Positions 1-10,960 of a stretch of DNA of 64,000 bases are shown here, one piece after another. How positions within the stretch are numbered: the first letter of the stretch is position 1; the number at the start of each line of letters is the position of its first letter. The notes beneath the pieces were generated by a model. It worked only from the letters and a program-made list of their open reading frames with translations. It was not told the DNA's origin and did not search any database. The DNA is from Semisulcospira habei. Lineage: Eukaryota > Mollusca > Gastropoda > Semisulcospiridae. Made by a program: the position numbers and the translations under genes. Location: contig BTPG01000007.1 in assembly GCA_036245525.1 (NCBI GenBank), forward strand, positions 168,994,693 through 169,058,692, written 5' to 3'.

Positions 1-749
1 ACTCTCTCACTCAGCTTGTCCCTTCAAGGCAAATCTATCAGCCAGGTAACGGAACATCGTCTTCTCGGCGTTACTGTAGATAACCAGTTTAAATGGCAAT
101 GCCATCTTAGTAATATATGTAAGACAATATCAAAGAAACTGTTTATTTTATCCAAGTTAAAACATATAGCTAATGTAGAAACACGAAAACTGTTCTTCAA
201 CGCCCACATCAGGTCACATATAGATTATGCTTCTACGGTGTGGGATGGCGCAAGCGAGGTCCAGTTAAAGAGACTGAACTCTCTTCATCGTAGAGCCGCG
301 AAGCTTATCCTTTCAAACCCTAACTCAACAACGGATAATAAACTGAAAACCTTAGAAATTCTCCCCTTGAAAAAACATTTATTATACAATAAGGGAATAA
401 CGATGTTCAAAGTATTGAATAACAGACTCCCCGAGTATATAAAAAAAATGTTTTCCCTCCCGGCATCAACATACTCCAGATCAAGGCAGTCCATTACTGT
501 GCCACGACCTAGAATCGATCTCTATAAGACTAGTTTAGCGTTCTCAGGTGCTAGCATGTGGAACACATTGCCCAAACATGTTACAACATCAACAACGCTT
601 TCGTCTTTTAAAACCGCTCTCTTTAAGTACCTCACCTCAGCATCGTAAGATTTTCACAGCAACCTGCACTTGCAGTGTACGATTTTCCCCTTTCTAACTC
701 TTCAATTCAGTTATATCTTCAGTTAATACAAGATGCTAATGCTGCATGT

Positions 750-829
<80 letters not shown>

Positions 830-1136
830 TTTTGTGCTTGTGCTTGTGTTTATGAATGTATGTATGAAGATTTATACCTTTATAATTGTGTGTATGTGTG
901 AGATTTGTTATGTTTATTTCCACTTTTTCAATGATTTCTTTTTTTAAAACTTTATATTTCAATTTTTATTAGTTATATATTTAGTTTTTCCCTATTTAAT
1001 GATAGTATTTTTTGTGATTTGTGCATTATATGTAAAGTAGATTAGCAACGGCAAGTTCGAAAAATGGTTTCACCAAAACTTTCACCGTTGTAAAATAAAG
1101 AATCATTGTCATTGTCATTGTCATTGTCATTGTCAT

Positions 1137-1140
<4 letters not shown>
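1..1140 (+). mobile_element. Non-LTR retrotransposon 3' portion (jockey/CR1-like RT C-terminus) with ATTGTC tail
   Basis: The reading frame is open from the window edge to a stop at 646-648, so this is the C-terminal ~215 residues of a reverse-transcriptase protein cut by the window boundary. Visible family marks are HRLLGVTVD, the helical stretch RKLFFNAHIRSHIDYASTVW, the RRAAKLIL segment and a WNTLPKHV..SFKTALFKYL close, all typical of the region after the RT catalytic palm in jockey/CR1-type LINEs. A ~450-bp 3' UTR follows, containing a (GT)n run, then AATAAAG and six ATTGTC repeats at 1105-1140, which is how such elements end. The ORF lacks the catalytic motifs only because they lie outside the window. 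Clade assignment is tentative. Confidence 0.85.
752..830. repeat. (GT)n microsatellite
   Basis: Near-pure GT run inside the 3' UTR of the LINE at 1-1140. Long valine/cysteine and histidine/threonine reading frames across it are artefacts. Confidence 0.97.

Positions 1141-1218
<78 letters not shown>
1141..1218. repeat. (TC)n microsatellite adjoining LINE tail
   Basis: Pure TC run that starts exactly where the ATTGTC tail repeats stop, as if the microsatellite grew from the ...TGTC end of the tail. A poly-T tract lies at 1280-1302. Confidence 0.97.
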
Positions 1219-1222
<4 letters not shown>

Positions 1223-1570
1223 CTTTCCTCCTCCCCTTCCCCCGCCCCTTTTGTCTTTTTCCCCGCCCCAACACCCGGGTTTTTTTTTTTTTTTTTTTTT
1301 TTGAGTTACCCTTGAAGATGGTTTCACAACTACCTACTCTCCTCTTATACCATTATTCTCTTACTGATTTTGATTATTTGCTTTGTTTCATTGATATTCC
1401 TTGTTGTGTACCATGCTAAATGCTGGGGTTTTTTTTCCCGGGGTTCTCCCGTTTTTCCCCGAGGTAGTCCTCAACTTGATGGTGATATAAAGTTTGCCTT
1501 CGGGTTGGCGTTTAGCAGGCTTTGTGTATTAGACACTCAGCCTACTTCGTGCCCAAGGGTACTCCCCGTT

Positions 1571-1761
<191 letters not shown>

Positions 1762-1974
1762 CCCCCGGCCTCACACACGCGCATTTACTTTTGCTCGCTC
1801 CTGCGCGCGCTTACACACACTCTTGTCTCTCGTGTTTAGTTTCTCTCGGAGTCTTTCTCTTACGATTTTTTTCTTTGACGTCATTTTTACTTTTGTTCTT
1901 CTTTTTCTTTTCTTTTTCTTTTTACGTCACCTTCAGTTGCCATATTCCTTCTGCATATGAAGATAAGTAGCGGC

Positions 1975-2115
1975 TAATGTCTCTGTTTGTTTGTCTATTT
2001 TGACAAAGGGTATTTACCCGAAATATTAATAAATTGTGTTGTACCGTTTTTTCTAAGCGTGTTTCTTTCTCCGTTGGGTCCTTCTTTGCATTTCACACGC
2101 TTGGCAGTCCCCTTT
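1975..2115 (+). mobile_element. Right arm of family-N hairpin element
   Basis: Matches the right half of the 37797-38125 element: TTTGTTTGTCTATTTTG, then ATTTACCCGAAATATTAATA, the TCTAAGCGTGTTTCTTTCTC block and CACGCTTGGCAGTC. The left arm is not visible here, so this is a half copy. Confidence 0.7.
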
Positions 2116-2140
2116 TTGGTCTGAATTTTTTTTTAGTACT

Positions 2141-2191
2141 GGATTAGTTTGTCGCCTGTACAGGCGCCAAGCTAATCACGCACTACCCTTC

Positions 2192-2194
<3 letters not shown>
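2141..2194 (+). mobile_element. Family-B palindromic core, fragment
   Basis: Contains GGCGCCAAGCTAATCACGCA and CACTACCCTT, i.e. the right arm of the family-B core, with a degraded left arm (GGATTAGTTTGTCGCC). It shares the unusual ATCACGCACTACCCTT variant with the copy at 57215-57293. It abuts an A-then-G homopolymer tract. Confidence 0.65.
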
Positions 2195-2232
<38 letters not shown>

Positions 2233-2241
2233 GGGGGGGGG
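2193..2241. repeat. Poly(A)-poly(G) homopolymer tract
   Basis: About 30 A followed by about 18 G. Confidence 0.95.
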
Positions 2242-2753
2242 AGAGGAGGCCGGGGAGAATGGGGGAAGGAATGCACACGAATTTGAATTGTCAGAGTCAT
2301 TTTAGCTGTGGCCGGCTTCGAAATAGAATGAAGTCGTCTCAGGTTACACAGAAGGCGTGAGGTACGGACAACTGCTCGCCGATTAAAAACGAAGAATCGA
2401 TAAACTGGCGAAAGTTTATTTAAAGCGACACTCTCCAGACAATATAGGGTTAGCAGTTCACACAAGTCTCTTTTTTGATATTTATTAATTTTTGTGCACG
2501 TCATAAACTATAATGCTGCACAGAATTAAAAGGCTAACTTTACTCTTGCTCATTATGAAGTTTGATTGTCGTTGAATGAAAGACTTGTCTGATCTGTTTC
2601 CCCCTTTGTACGTAGGACATTTCGGCGCTGAGCACAAAGAGCAGTAGCATACCTCTGTAGTTCTCAGTTCAGACAAGACAATATTGAGAACTTATTGTAT
2701 TGGGGAAATTTTAGAAATGAATTCGAAAGCCGGTCCTGGATCAGTAAGGCAAC
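2242..2753. other. Unclassified intergenic sequence
   Basis: No repeat, RNA gene or convincing ORF was recognised. The ~100-residue minus-strand frame owes part of its length to the homopolymer and has no domain marks. Confidence 0.5.
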
Positions 2754-2754
2754 A

Positions 2755-2879
2755 TTAACTCTATTAAAATGCCCCGCATTAATAGCTGCGGAAGTGTCTA
2801 TAGCGTTGCCGACAGCAACGCCGGCTATACGACACTTCCGCAGCTATTGATGCGGGGCGTTTGTTTTAAATAGAGTTAA
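2755..2879. mobile_element. TTAA-flanked palindromic element (TTAACTCTATT type)
   Basis: A single 125-bp inverted repeat. The outer ends read TTAACTCTATT and AATAGAGTTAA, and the arms carry GCCCCGCAT.AATAGCTGCGG and CAACG. The arms differ at few positions, so it would fold into an almost complete hairpin. The TTAA at each tip fits the target preference of piggyBac/Kolobok-type transposases; it has no coding capacity. Confidence 0.8.
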
Positions 2880-2881
2880 TC

Positions 2882-3256
2882 TGTCACGTCTCTTAAACCA
2901 GGGACTGTATGCAGCGTAAACCTGTCACGAAGGAGATTTAAGACCGAAAGTACTAAGACAAGACATTGGGGATTATCATAAATGAGGCATAAGCATAGAC
3001 ACAATATACACAGCAAGGGAAATCACTCATCATGGGGCGAACATTCCATTAGCAAATTACTGAGATCCCTTTATCACTTCATTACAGTTATATAGAGCCA
3101 ACCACAGGCGTAGTATGTCACCTCTATAACACGATAGTAGGAAATAGCAACAATCATCCCTTGCCTGTGGAGCCAACCCACGAGATCGGAAAAGCATGAG
3201 TTCATGACAATCGCCATCCCCTATTTGAGGGCTAGAGGAAAGCGTTAAGTTAGCGA
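2882..3256. other. Unclassified intergenic sequence
   Basis: Mixed-composition sequence without ORF, tandem repeat or palindrome that I could recognise. Confidence 0.5.
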
Positions 3257-3342
3257 TTAACCCTTATCATTCGGAATACACCAGTGTGTGAAATAAGTTT
3301 GACTAAAATAGTTTAAGGGTAGTGCCAGAATAGCTTGGCGCC
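3257..3342 (+). mobile_element. Family-B element, left half (TTAACCCTTATCAT type)
   Basis: Starts TTAACCCTTATCATTCGGAA and runs through a GTGTGTGAAATAAG segment into the core AGTGCCAGAATAGCTTGGCG, then stops at the centre of symmetry. The same terminus closes the element at 15797-16018, which identifies it. The right arm is replaced by a short direct duplication (AGTATGATATGGC twice). Confidence 0.7.
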
Positions 3343-3544
3343 TCTAGTATGATATGGCCTCAGTATGATATGGCTTAATTAGGGAAGGGGTGGGGTCGGG
3401 TGTAAATAGATGTAAATAGCTGACATTTCAAACAGACAAATTGCCAACACACGAGCGATGGCATAAGCGATTATATACGATAATATATATATATATATTT
3501 TTTTTTTGCTGATATACAAAAGTACAAAGACCTGGATGTGTGAA

Positions 3545-5390
3545 AATAAACTCTAGTTAAACGAGGGCAAGACAGAAGCTCTTCTTGTCGGTGCCTCTCG
3601 ACTGCTGCCCAACTCATCCTCCTGACTCTATGCACATTTGCGACGCACCTATTCTATTTTCTGATTCAGTTCGCAATCTTGGCGTTTTTCTTGATAAATA
3701 TCTTCAAATGAAGGACCATGTAAATCATGTCTGCAAAATTGCTTTTCTGGAATTAAGACGCATCAGTTCTATCCGTCATTACCTCACGGCCACTGAAGCT
3801 ACCACCAAACTGGTCGTCTCTTTAGTCTTGTCCCGCATTGATTACTGCAATGCCATCTTAACTGGCCTCCCTCAGTATCTCATTCAGAAATTGCAGCGAG
3901 TTCAGAATTGTGCTGCACGTTTTATTGTTCGCGCCCCACAGCATCAACCCATTACTCCTATCCTGAGACAACTTCATTGGCTGCCACTCAAACAACGAGT
4001 CTCGTACAAAATCGCCTGTCTGTCCTACAAAGCTATTAACTACTCTACCCCTGCCTGGCTCGCTGATCTGCTTCAAATAAATATTAACATTTCCCTCCCG
4101 CTCCCTCCGTTCAAGTAATGACACGCGCCTTCTCAGAGTCCCGCTCTGCAAATACAAAACCAGGTGTCCGTTGTAGTTTTGCACACGTTGGACCTGTTGT
4201 CTGGAACTCCTTACCCATAGACATTACAGTCTATAACTCAACGGACAGAGAAAAAAAGGTCCCTGAATTCCGGTAAGAGTGGGTGCGAGTCAGTTATCAT
4301 CAAGCTGTCGTGAGAGATATCTGGCACATATCAAACCCGCCGCGACCGTCTTTCCTCCCCTCCTATTTGCTCCTGCGGCTCCCTGCCTGACCAAAAGCTT
4401 TTCGAGTTTTTCAGTTCACGGATAGTACGATTGTGTCTTCACTTATGCCGTGTATACACTATTTACTATTGTACACTTAGTGCCTGCCAAATCGACCACC
4501 ACCAGTGGTCTTCGCTTGCTGCGGACCGTGACACCTGGCGCTCCACCATTTACAAGGCAGCTGTCTCCTTTGAGGACTCTCACAGAGCTAGCCTTAAGGA
4601 CAAGCGGCTCAGGAGAAAAAACAGAGATGCCGCAGCTCAGAACCCTGGCCATACCTTCCCCTGCAGCCACTGCGGTCGAACCTGCCTGTCTCGGATTGGC
4701 CTCCGCAGCCATGAACAAGCCTGCAGACGTCGTGGGCAACTCCTATAAAATCTTCGTTCGCGAAGTCAAGCCAAGAGTATACACTATTTAGTTATAACCA
4801 TTTTTACACTTTATTATCACTAGGCTGTTGTTTTCTCTCTCTCTCTCTTAATAAAGTTTCATTTCATCTCTCTTTCTGTCTCTAAGAATGTTGTAGTTTA
4901 GCAAGGACAAACACGAAAAGAGGCATGTGCGCCTAATGTTTCTCCAAAAATGCGCTAACCCGTACACGCACTAAAAAATTCTAAAGTTCATTTTTTTTAA
5001 AAATGAAGTTGATGCGAATTTTCAATGATTTCACACAAGTTGACCTTATTTTGCGCACGAAGTCAAGGAGACAAGGGACAAAAAGGAAAGGAACTAAAGG
5101 GACGGCTGAGTCTGCCGTCCGCTGTAATATAAACAATTCCGCGATAACGCGGATGCTAAGGAGCTCGTGGGGCCATGTGTTTTTGGAGCTGTAGCGACTA
5201 CCTCAGTGCAGAGTAATCTCCGCGCGGTTCAAGATATAACTGATTAGACATTCTCACCTCATTCACAGCCTTTAAATCTGCCCTTAAGACCTACCTGTTC
5301 GATACATGGCCCCAATGTAAGTCAGTTCTTCGTGATTATGTATATGTGTGTTTGTCTCTGTGTATGCGTGTGTATTGCAGAATCCTTTGT
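3545..5390 (+). mobile_element. L2/CR1-like LINE 3' portion, split by a ~1 kb insertion
   Basis: The 5'-truncated coding part begins near 3545 with an in-frame stop just before LNEGKTEALLVG. One frameshift near 3585 leads into the main frame 3585-4118, with NLGVFLD, HYLTATEATTKLVVSLVLSR, IDYCNAILTGLP and LHWLPLKQRV, all standard for the post-palm region of L2/CR1 RTs. Downstream, WNSLPIDI at 4202-4225 resumes as LTSFTAFKSALKTYLFDTW from 5253. Between them is an insert flanked by the 8-bp duplication TAGACATT (4218-4225 and 5245-5252); removing one copy and the insert restores the frame exactly. The 3' UTR (5300-5390) meets the tail of the minus-strand LINE that follows. Not functional. Confidence 0.85.
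4226..5244 (+). mobile_element. Inserted 5'-truncated LINE 3' end with C2H2-type tail (I/Nimb-like)
   Basis: Insert in the LINE above. The frame at 4431-4748 ends in RDTWRSTIYKAAVSFEDSHR and then CSHCGRTC...GLRSHEQAC, a Cys2-His..Cys-type finger. This tail is known at the C-terminus of ORF2 proteins of some I/Nimb-type LINEs from marine animals, so I read it as the last ~75 codons of such an element. The 3' UTR continues past AATAAAG at 4850-4856 into TC-rich sequence. The motif GTATACACTATTTA occurs both at ~4451 and ~4776, suggesting internal rearrangement. The ends 4226-4440 and 4880-5244 are unclassified. Confidence 0.6.
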
Positions 5391-5394
5391 TTCT

Positions 5395-6306
5395 ATAATA
5401 ATAATCAATAATAATTACGGTATTTATAATGCGCTTATCTTATAATAATTATAACTCTAAGCGCGCACTCACAATTTGCGCACGCATGCGCACGCTTTAG
5501 ACAATGACTCACGTACCACAAATAGTGACATACATTACGACGGTCAGCTTAAGGTGGGGAGTGTGGTGATAATAGTGCTAGAACTGTTGAAAGAGGTGAG
5601 TTTTGAGGGCGGACTGGAAGGAGGAGAGAGAGTGTTTCTGACGGAGAGAGAGTGGAAGAGTGTTCCAGGTGGATGGACCGTAGACGGAGAAGGAGCGGGG
5701 GCCGAGAGTGCTGAGTTTGGTGCGGGGGATAAGGAGGCGGAGAGGGTCGGAGGCGGAGCGGAGGGAGCGGGAAGGAGTGTAGGGGTGAAGTAAGTTGGAG
5801 AGATAGGTAGGAGCGTAGTTGTTCAGGGATTTGTAGCAGAGAGACAGAATCTTGTATTGGATGCGTTGGGGGATGGGGAGCCAGTGAAGGAGTTTGAGCA
5901 GGGAAGTGATGTGGTCGGATTTTTTCTTTCTGAGGACGAGGCGGGCAGCATTGTTCTGGACGCGCTGGAGAGTGAAAGTGGTGGAGTGAGGGAGGCCGGA
6001 AAGGAGAGAGTTGCAGTAGTCGATGCGAGATAAGATGAGAGAGACAGCAAGTTTGGTGGCAGCTTCGGTAGTGAGGTATTTTCTGATCTGACTGATGCGG
6101 CGGAGGTGGAAATAGCATGCCTGTGCCGTGGCGGAGACGAAGCTGGTCATGGAAAGAGAGGAATCGAGGATAACGCCGAGGTTCTTGGCCGAGTCAGAGA
6201 GGGAGATGGGGGTGCTGTCGAGTTCCAGGTGGAGAGAGGGAGGGAGCTGGGAAAGTTTCTGGCGAGTGCCTACCAGCATGGCTTCCGTTTTGTCGTCGTT
6301 CAGTTA
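5395..6306 (-). mobile_element. L2/CR1-like LINE 3' portion (minus strand)
   Basis: An uninterrupted 233-residue frame (6279 down to 5578) with upstream codons LNDDKTEAMLVG back to ~6306 where the copy is truncated. Marks in order: KNLGVILDSSLSM, LRRISQIRKYLTTEAATKL, SRIDYCNSLLSGLP, RLVLRKKKSDHITSLLKLLH, WLPIPQRIQYKI, RSFSVYGPSTWNTLP and SSFQSALKTHLF. This is the region C-terminal to the RT catalytic motifs, which are missing. The 3' UTR carries a GCGCTTAGAG..ATAAGCGCATTATAAATAC motif and an ATT-rich tail at ~5390-5420. One of the better preserved RT fragments here, but 5'-truncated. Confidence 0.88.
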
Positions 6307-6400
6307 TGGCTTCACGATCCCCTACACTCCCACTCTTTATTTGTAAAGCGCTTAGAGATTATTTTAGGCCGGGATAAGCGCGATTATTATTATTATTATC
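6307..6400 (+). mobile_element. L2-like LINE/SINE 3' tail
   Basis: Reads TTTGTAAAGCGCTTAGAGAT...GGGATAAGCGCG then (ATT)n on the plus strand, the same tail design as the neighbouring minus-strand LINE but in opposite orientation, so a separate insertion. No coding part remains. Confidence 0.65.
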
Positions 6401-6406
6401 CGGGCT

Positions 6407-6446
6407 CAAAACTACTACTACTGCTATTACTGCTACTACTGCTGCG

Positions 6447-6477
<31 letters not shown>

Positions 6478-6478
6478 A
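6407..6478. repeat. (ACT)n / (GCT)n trinucleotide repeat
   Basis: Imperfect CTA/CTG triplet run beside the LINE tail. Confidence 0.9.
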
Positions 6479-6584
6479 CATATATGCATAGCGCTATAAC
6501 TCGACATTTAGTACGTCGGTTCTAATTGCTTATAAATTTAGAGATTCAGTAGCGAAAAAAACTATAAACTACAGTGACTCGAAC

Positions 6585-6589
<5 letters not shown>

Positions 6590-6666
<77 letters not shown>
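6590..6666. repeat. (AG)n microsatellite
   Basis: Uninterrupted AG run of about 77 bp. Confidence 0.97.
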
Positions 6667-6668
<2 letters not shown>

Positions 6669-6975
6669 AACAAAAAAGGTGTTGACAGAAACAGCAAGAT
6701 TGCACGAGTCAGTTCTATCTGGAAGAAAAACGAAGGTATTTACCTGATGAAGCCCGCCGGCGGATGATATAGAACCCCCGGAACAAAACATTGTCTCTCA
6801 TCTTTCCCAATTAGCTAGACATCTACACAGCAAATGTTGGCACAAGTAACAGCGTGTGTACATCAGACGGGTGTTCCACGAATCCACGACACGGTTCTCT
6901 GTACTGACATGAAGTGTGGTATTAAGGATGCCTAACAGTCAAACACTGCAGGAATGCACTGATGCACGTTGATTT

Positions 6976-7197
6976 GACCCCTTCACGGTCGAAGAAAACT
7001 GAAATCTACAATCCAGCTGCAAGAGGTATAGATCCTCATGAGCCCCCGCAGTCGCGGGGGCTCATGAGGATCTATACCTCTTGCTAGAAACCACTTTGTA
7101 ATCATTTTTCTTTGACGTCTGGGGATCTTCGATGCCAGTTGAAGTTACAATGATTTAACAAACAAAAACAACCTCCACTAGCAGTGAACTTGAACGG
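6976..7197 (+). mobile_element. Family-A palindromic element
   Basis: Core hairpin at 7019-7085: GCAAGAGGTATAGATCCTC and its mirror around a CCCCCGCAG/CGCGGGGG turn. Both arms carry the GGTATAG/CTATACC variant instead of the common GGCATAG/CTATGCC, a paired change. Flanks follow the family order (CACTTTGTA, GACGTCTGGGGATCTT, ACAATGATTT, AGCAGTGAA) but the terminal TTAA is eroded. Confidence 0.8.
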
Positions 7198-7203
7198 GCT
7201 AAA

Positions 7204-7262
7204 CCCATTGTGCACGGTACTGTTTATAGTACCCGTGGCTGCACGCACAAAAGAGTTAAACT
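7204..7262. repeat. Family-O short hairpin (GTGCACGGTACTGTTTA...)
   Basis: Contains GTGCACGGTACTGTTTATAG then TACCCGTGGCTGCACGCAC. Related copies are at 23937-23985, 50594-50650 and, with TTAA ends, 62820-62889. Confidence 0.55.
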
Positions 7263-7612
7263 GAAATTGATTTAAAAAAAAACGGCCTAATAAGTGTAAT
7301 CGTCTGTGATTTTGGACATTGCACACAAACTCATACCCTTGCGCAGGTGTGTATTGCAGTGACTTAACAGTTTTGCAAAGCGGTGTACAACAGTCATGTA
7401 AACACTCGGACCCGAAATAACTCTTACATCTCGGTTATAGCGCAGCGAAAAAAATGATGCCATTTTTGTTGTTGGTAATGTTGATCTCATTTCACGGTAC
7501 GCGCCAATTAATAGACACATGCAGCAGTAGCTTTATACATAGACCACTAGGATATTTATTTCAGTCTGAAAAAAAAAATGTTCATATTCAAAATAAGACG
7601 AGGCTCGACAGG

Positions 7613-7757
7613 CTCGAGTTGACAGTGATAATTCACCCTGAGCCATTTTTCAATGTTTTCCGGCTCTGCGACGTACAGAACACACACCAACGCGATTTTT
7701 CAGCGCTGGAAAACATTGAAAAATGGCTCAGGGTGAATTATCCCTGTCAACTCCGGA
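7613..7757. mobile_element. Isolated palindrome, ~145 bp
   Basis: Left arm begins GAGTTGACAGTGATAATTCA and continues to GCCATTTTTCAATGTTTTCC; the right arm mirrors it and ends GTCAACTCCGG. The loop is ~35 bp. Arms are almost identical. No second copy in the window and no TTAA tips. Confidence 0.7.
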
Positions 7758-7884
7758 TATAACAAATCGCCAGGGAACCCCATTTATCTTGTTATATTTT
7801 CGAAGTGTATTATAATCGGAGTAATGTACCTAGAAAGAGTGTCAACGGGACCGCTTGGTGAGATGATGGCCTGCTTGCTCGCGG

Positions 7885-8088
7885 TTAATCCTCGTAGCCC
7901 CAAGGTCCCATTTCTCAAATTTTACGGGAGGTGTTGCCTAACGACTATGTTGCAGGAGATGGACTGACCATGATTATTCAAGGGTAGTGACAGATTAGCT
8001 TGGCGCCTGAAGGCGCCAAGCTAATCTGCCACTACCCTTGAATTATCATGGTCAAGCCATCTCCTGCTGTAGGGCCCCGGGGCTAAAA
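7885..8088 (+). mobile_element. Family-B element (TTAA..AGCCCC type)
   Basis: Starts TTAATCCTCGTAGCCCCAAG, core arms around GGCGCCTGAAGGCGCC, and ends GGCCCCGGGGCTAAAA. The final TTAA is lost where an AAT-rich LINE tail abuts it. The ACAGATTAGC/GCTAATCTGCC arms differ at one position. Confidence 0.85.
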
Positions 8089-8165
8089 CAATAATAATAA
8101 TAAAGAGCATTTATATCGTGCTGAATCGCCAGCAGCAGTGGGCTCTAAGCGCGTTAAACGCAAAT
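8089..8165 (-). mobile_element. L2-like 3' tail (minus strand)
   Basis: In reverse complement it reads GCGCTTAGAGCCCACTG...CGATATAAATGCTCTTTATT then (ATT)n, the same tail design as the other L2-like elements. It abuts the end of the family-B element, suggesting insertion at or across its terminal TTAA. Confidence 0.6.
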
Positions 8166-8596
8166 AACTAACTAACTAGCAGACGGGACCTCTGAAAAAG
8201 TGTTGTTATTAACTTATTTCCGACGTGGGATGTATACGATCTTGTTAGAAACAAAGCAGACTGTGTACGTATTTAGCTGTGTACTTACTCCTTGTAGTAA
8301 TCGCATCATTTTCCTCACAAAAGTAGTGTACACGGCGCAAACAGGGGCAGCAGTGTTCTCACAGTCCCCACTGATATACTAATTAATATGACAGCCTGGC
8401 TGTTCAGTCAAATTTTACGAGTCTCTGAACACCGCTTCAAGTACAATTTAGTGTGTGTTAGTCTTTCATTTTTGGTCTTGCGGCTCAGTGCCGCAGTGTC
8501 CAAACTCACAGACCAGAACACAAATGCTGTTGACACCAATCTACATAAGTATAAGTGGCTGCCTGCTGATTATCATTTCATGAGCTAAACAAACAG
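8166..8596. other. Unclassified intergenic sequence
   Basis: Two frames of ~60 residues occur but neither has domain marks, splice-site framing or strong composition. Confidence 0.5.
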
Positions 8597-8710
8597 AGGC
8601 CAGTTGCATGAGTGAGCTAGTCCTGCGCCAGGCACTTAGCAAGGTGCTCCGCTATAGCGGAGCACCTTGCTTAGTGGCTGGCGCAGGACTGATCTCACTG
8701 ATGCAACCGA
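8597..8710. mobile_element. Family-E palindromic element (GGCCAGTTGCATGAG ends)
   Basis: Inverted repeat from GGCCAGTTGCATGAGTGAG to its mirror ACTGATGCAACC, centred on GGTGCTCCGCTATAGCGGAG with CTGCGCCAG and CCTTGC in the arms. The copy at 53301-53388 keeps the outer GGGGCCAGTTGCAT tips. Confidence 0.75.
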
Positions 8711-10300
8711 CTCCAGGCCCACAAATGATCATAATATCAACAATAGCCTGAATGGCCACAACTCAGACTGGCGTCACGCCGAAAACCTGTTGCTCGTTGT
8801 TACGGCACAGGCTTTTACGGCAAATTGTACTTACATCACCGTAAGTCTATTACTATAAGTATGTAACACGTCGGCCGCACATGTAGTAACATGTAACTTT
8901 AGTCAACGCGTAATCGCCTTGAAAGTTCTGTAGTGACGTAAAAAAAAACAAGTACGCATAGTTCAAAGAACAAAAATCATGCCGCCGGCATGGTGGAAAG
9001 GTTGCGTAGAAATTCCGGACACTACGTCATTGCCTTAGGCAAGGTGATGTAATCAGACAGTATGGAACATGGCGATAAACGCGGTCATCTTGATCAAATG
9101 CGGCTTGAATTTTTCTGAAGAAAAAAAGAGAGAGAGAGAGAGACCGAAGACGCGAAGAGGAACGTCGTGCTAAATGTACCTGGACGGTATCTTTCTAATA
9201 ATTATGAGACCGGCCTGGAACAAGATTTTTGTTTGCTTTGTTACATCTGTGCAGGACCAGGTGCAGAAAAAGAAGAGAAAATCGTAGCCTTTCCTTTTGT
9301 CATATCATGCAGCCATTTTCTCCTTCCTACCTACCCTCCCCCCTCCCCACCCCGCACACATACACACCGCGCTAAATCCTCCAACGTACCACAAAAATAT
9401 TATTTCAACATTTCATGCTTAGAATATTACATGACGTCTACGTGCCAATACGTTATAGGACGAACAGTGTATTACGAATAAGATTTAAGTTTATCTGGCT
9501 CGTGCGGTACTTCTCAGTGTCAACAGGTCAACCAGTGAGCTCTCGAAACCCTGTTTTAAAATAGACACTTGGAAGCCTGATACCTGTTCAAACGCGTGTC
9601 GCCCCCGATACTACTGACTCGAGGCGTCGACTTTTTCGATAGGAGTTGCATACTTACAGTAATAGACTTATAACGTCGCTGAATCTTCACCATCATCATC
9701 ATCATCATCATCATCTAACAGCTGCAATTGCCATTTTCACCACTTAATTTCAGTGACCAGTGGATTTTTTTTTTTTTTTTTTTTGGTGGTGATGTGACAG
9801 CTCTCCGTGCATGTACTCCACAACTTTAGTCATGGCACATGTCAATGAATCATCGCGGCCATAATAGCCTGAATGCCACAATAACTGACAGAGGCCTACC
9901 TCAACTGGTCTGCTATTATTCTGTTCACTGCTGTACATGTACGAGGCGGCGAAGCGGAAGAGGGGAGGGATGAGTGGGCAGGAAACTGACATTTACAACT
10001 CGGTTAGAGCTCAGCGAAAATAAAAGGTACAATTTTGTTGTTGTTAATTTTGATTCTATTGCACGGCATCTAGCGCAGCCGTAAACGTGAACAGAACTGT
10101 ATGTTGCAGAATGTAATTGTGTTTATCATATTCACACTGTTTTCTCTACTGAGTTTTAACGGGCCTGTCAACACTGACTTATTAATAAAGGACTTATTCG
10201 ACAGACTCATTGACTAACTGACTGACTCTTTATTACTTATCACAAGGTATCCATCCTGGAACGGACGCGCGAAGACTTAAAACCCCTTTATAAACACTGA
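8711..10300. other. Intergenic sequence with (ATC)n and poly(T)
   Basis: Holds a short AG run at 9128-9142, a (CAT/ATC)n run at 9688-9716 and a poly(T) at 9767-9784. Remaining sequence has no recognised repeat or gene; the 104-residue plus frame at 9167 shows no domain marks. Confidence 0.5.
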
Positions 10301-10307
10301 ACTAAAC

Positions 10308-10592
10308 AAACGGCAAGAGGCATAGATCCTCGTGAGTCCCCGCAGTTGCGGGGGCTCATGAGGATCTATGCCTCTTGCGGGAACCATTTTGCATCAATGT
10401 ATCCTTGACGGCTGGGGATCTTTCACTTTGAATTTACGATAAAAAAAAAATATAAAAAAAAAGTGAAAAAACAGTCTGCGTCGACTACGTTGTTTCCATG
10501 TCAGTACCTTTGACGGCTGGTCGGGGATCTTTCACGTTCAATTTTCATGATTTCAAAACACAGTCTGCATCCATTGGCAGTGAAATGGTTAA
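10308..10592 (+). mobile_element. Family-A element with internal duplication
   Basis: Core hairpin at 10313-10379. The right half then appears twice: GACGGCTGGGGATCTTTCAC at ~10410 and again as GACGGCTGGTCGGGGATCTT at ~10510, separated by an A-rich insert. It ends GGCAGTGAAATGGTTAA at 10592. Left terminus not recognisable. Confidence 0.75.
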
Positions 10593-10960
10593 TGCCTAGA
10601 ATTCACTTCGTCACACATCTAAAACGCGGTCGCAAAAGCTATTAAAGTTAATTGGCACCACTTTTGTATGTAGGCGGCATTAAGTGGAACATTTGTCAGT
10701 AAGCGCTGAACACACCCTAGACTGACCTAAAATACATCTATTACAGAAGGATAATGTTTTTTTATATGCCGAGCATTAATTATAAAAATTAACAGTCATG
10801 CGCAATGTCTCCAAAAACAAATACATTATGCAAGCGTAATTTACTATATGATATGTCGAACATTTATGAAAAATATCAGCCATTTGCAAATGTCTCCAAT
10901 AAGAGCCGCAGAAACGCAATCGACAGAAATACGTACATACGCGACAGTGTCGTTCACTAA
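10593..10960. other. Unclassified intergenic sequence
   Basis: AT-rich, no recognisable gene or repeat. Confidence 0.5.

Noticed and set aside
4431..4748. Host zinc-finger gene
   Set aside because: The finger is the known C-terminal tail of a LINE ORF2, within an insert bounded by a target duplication.
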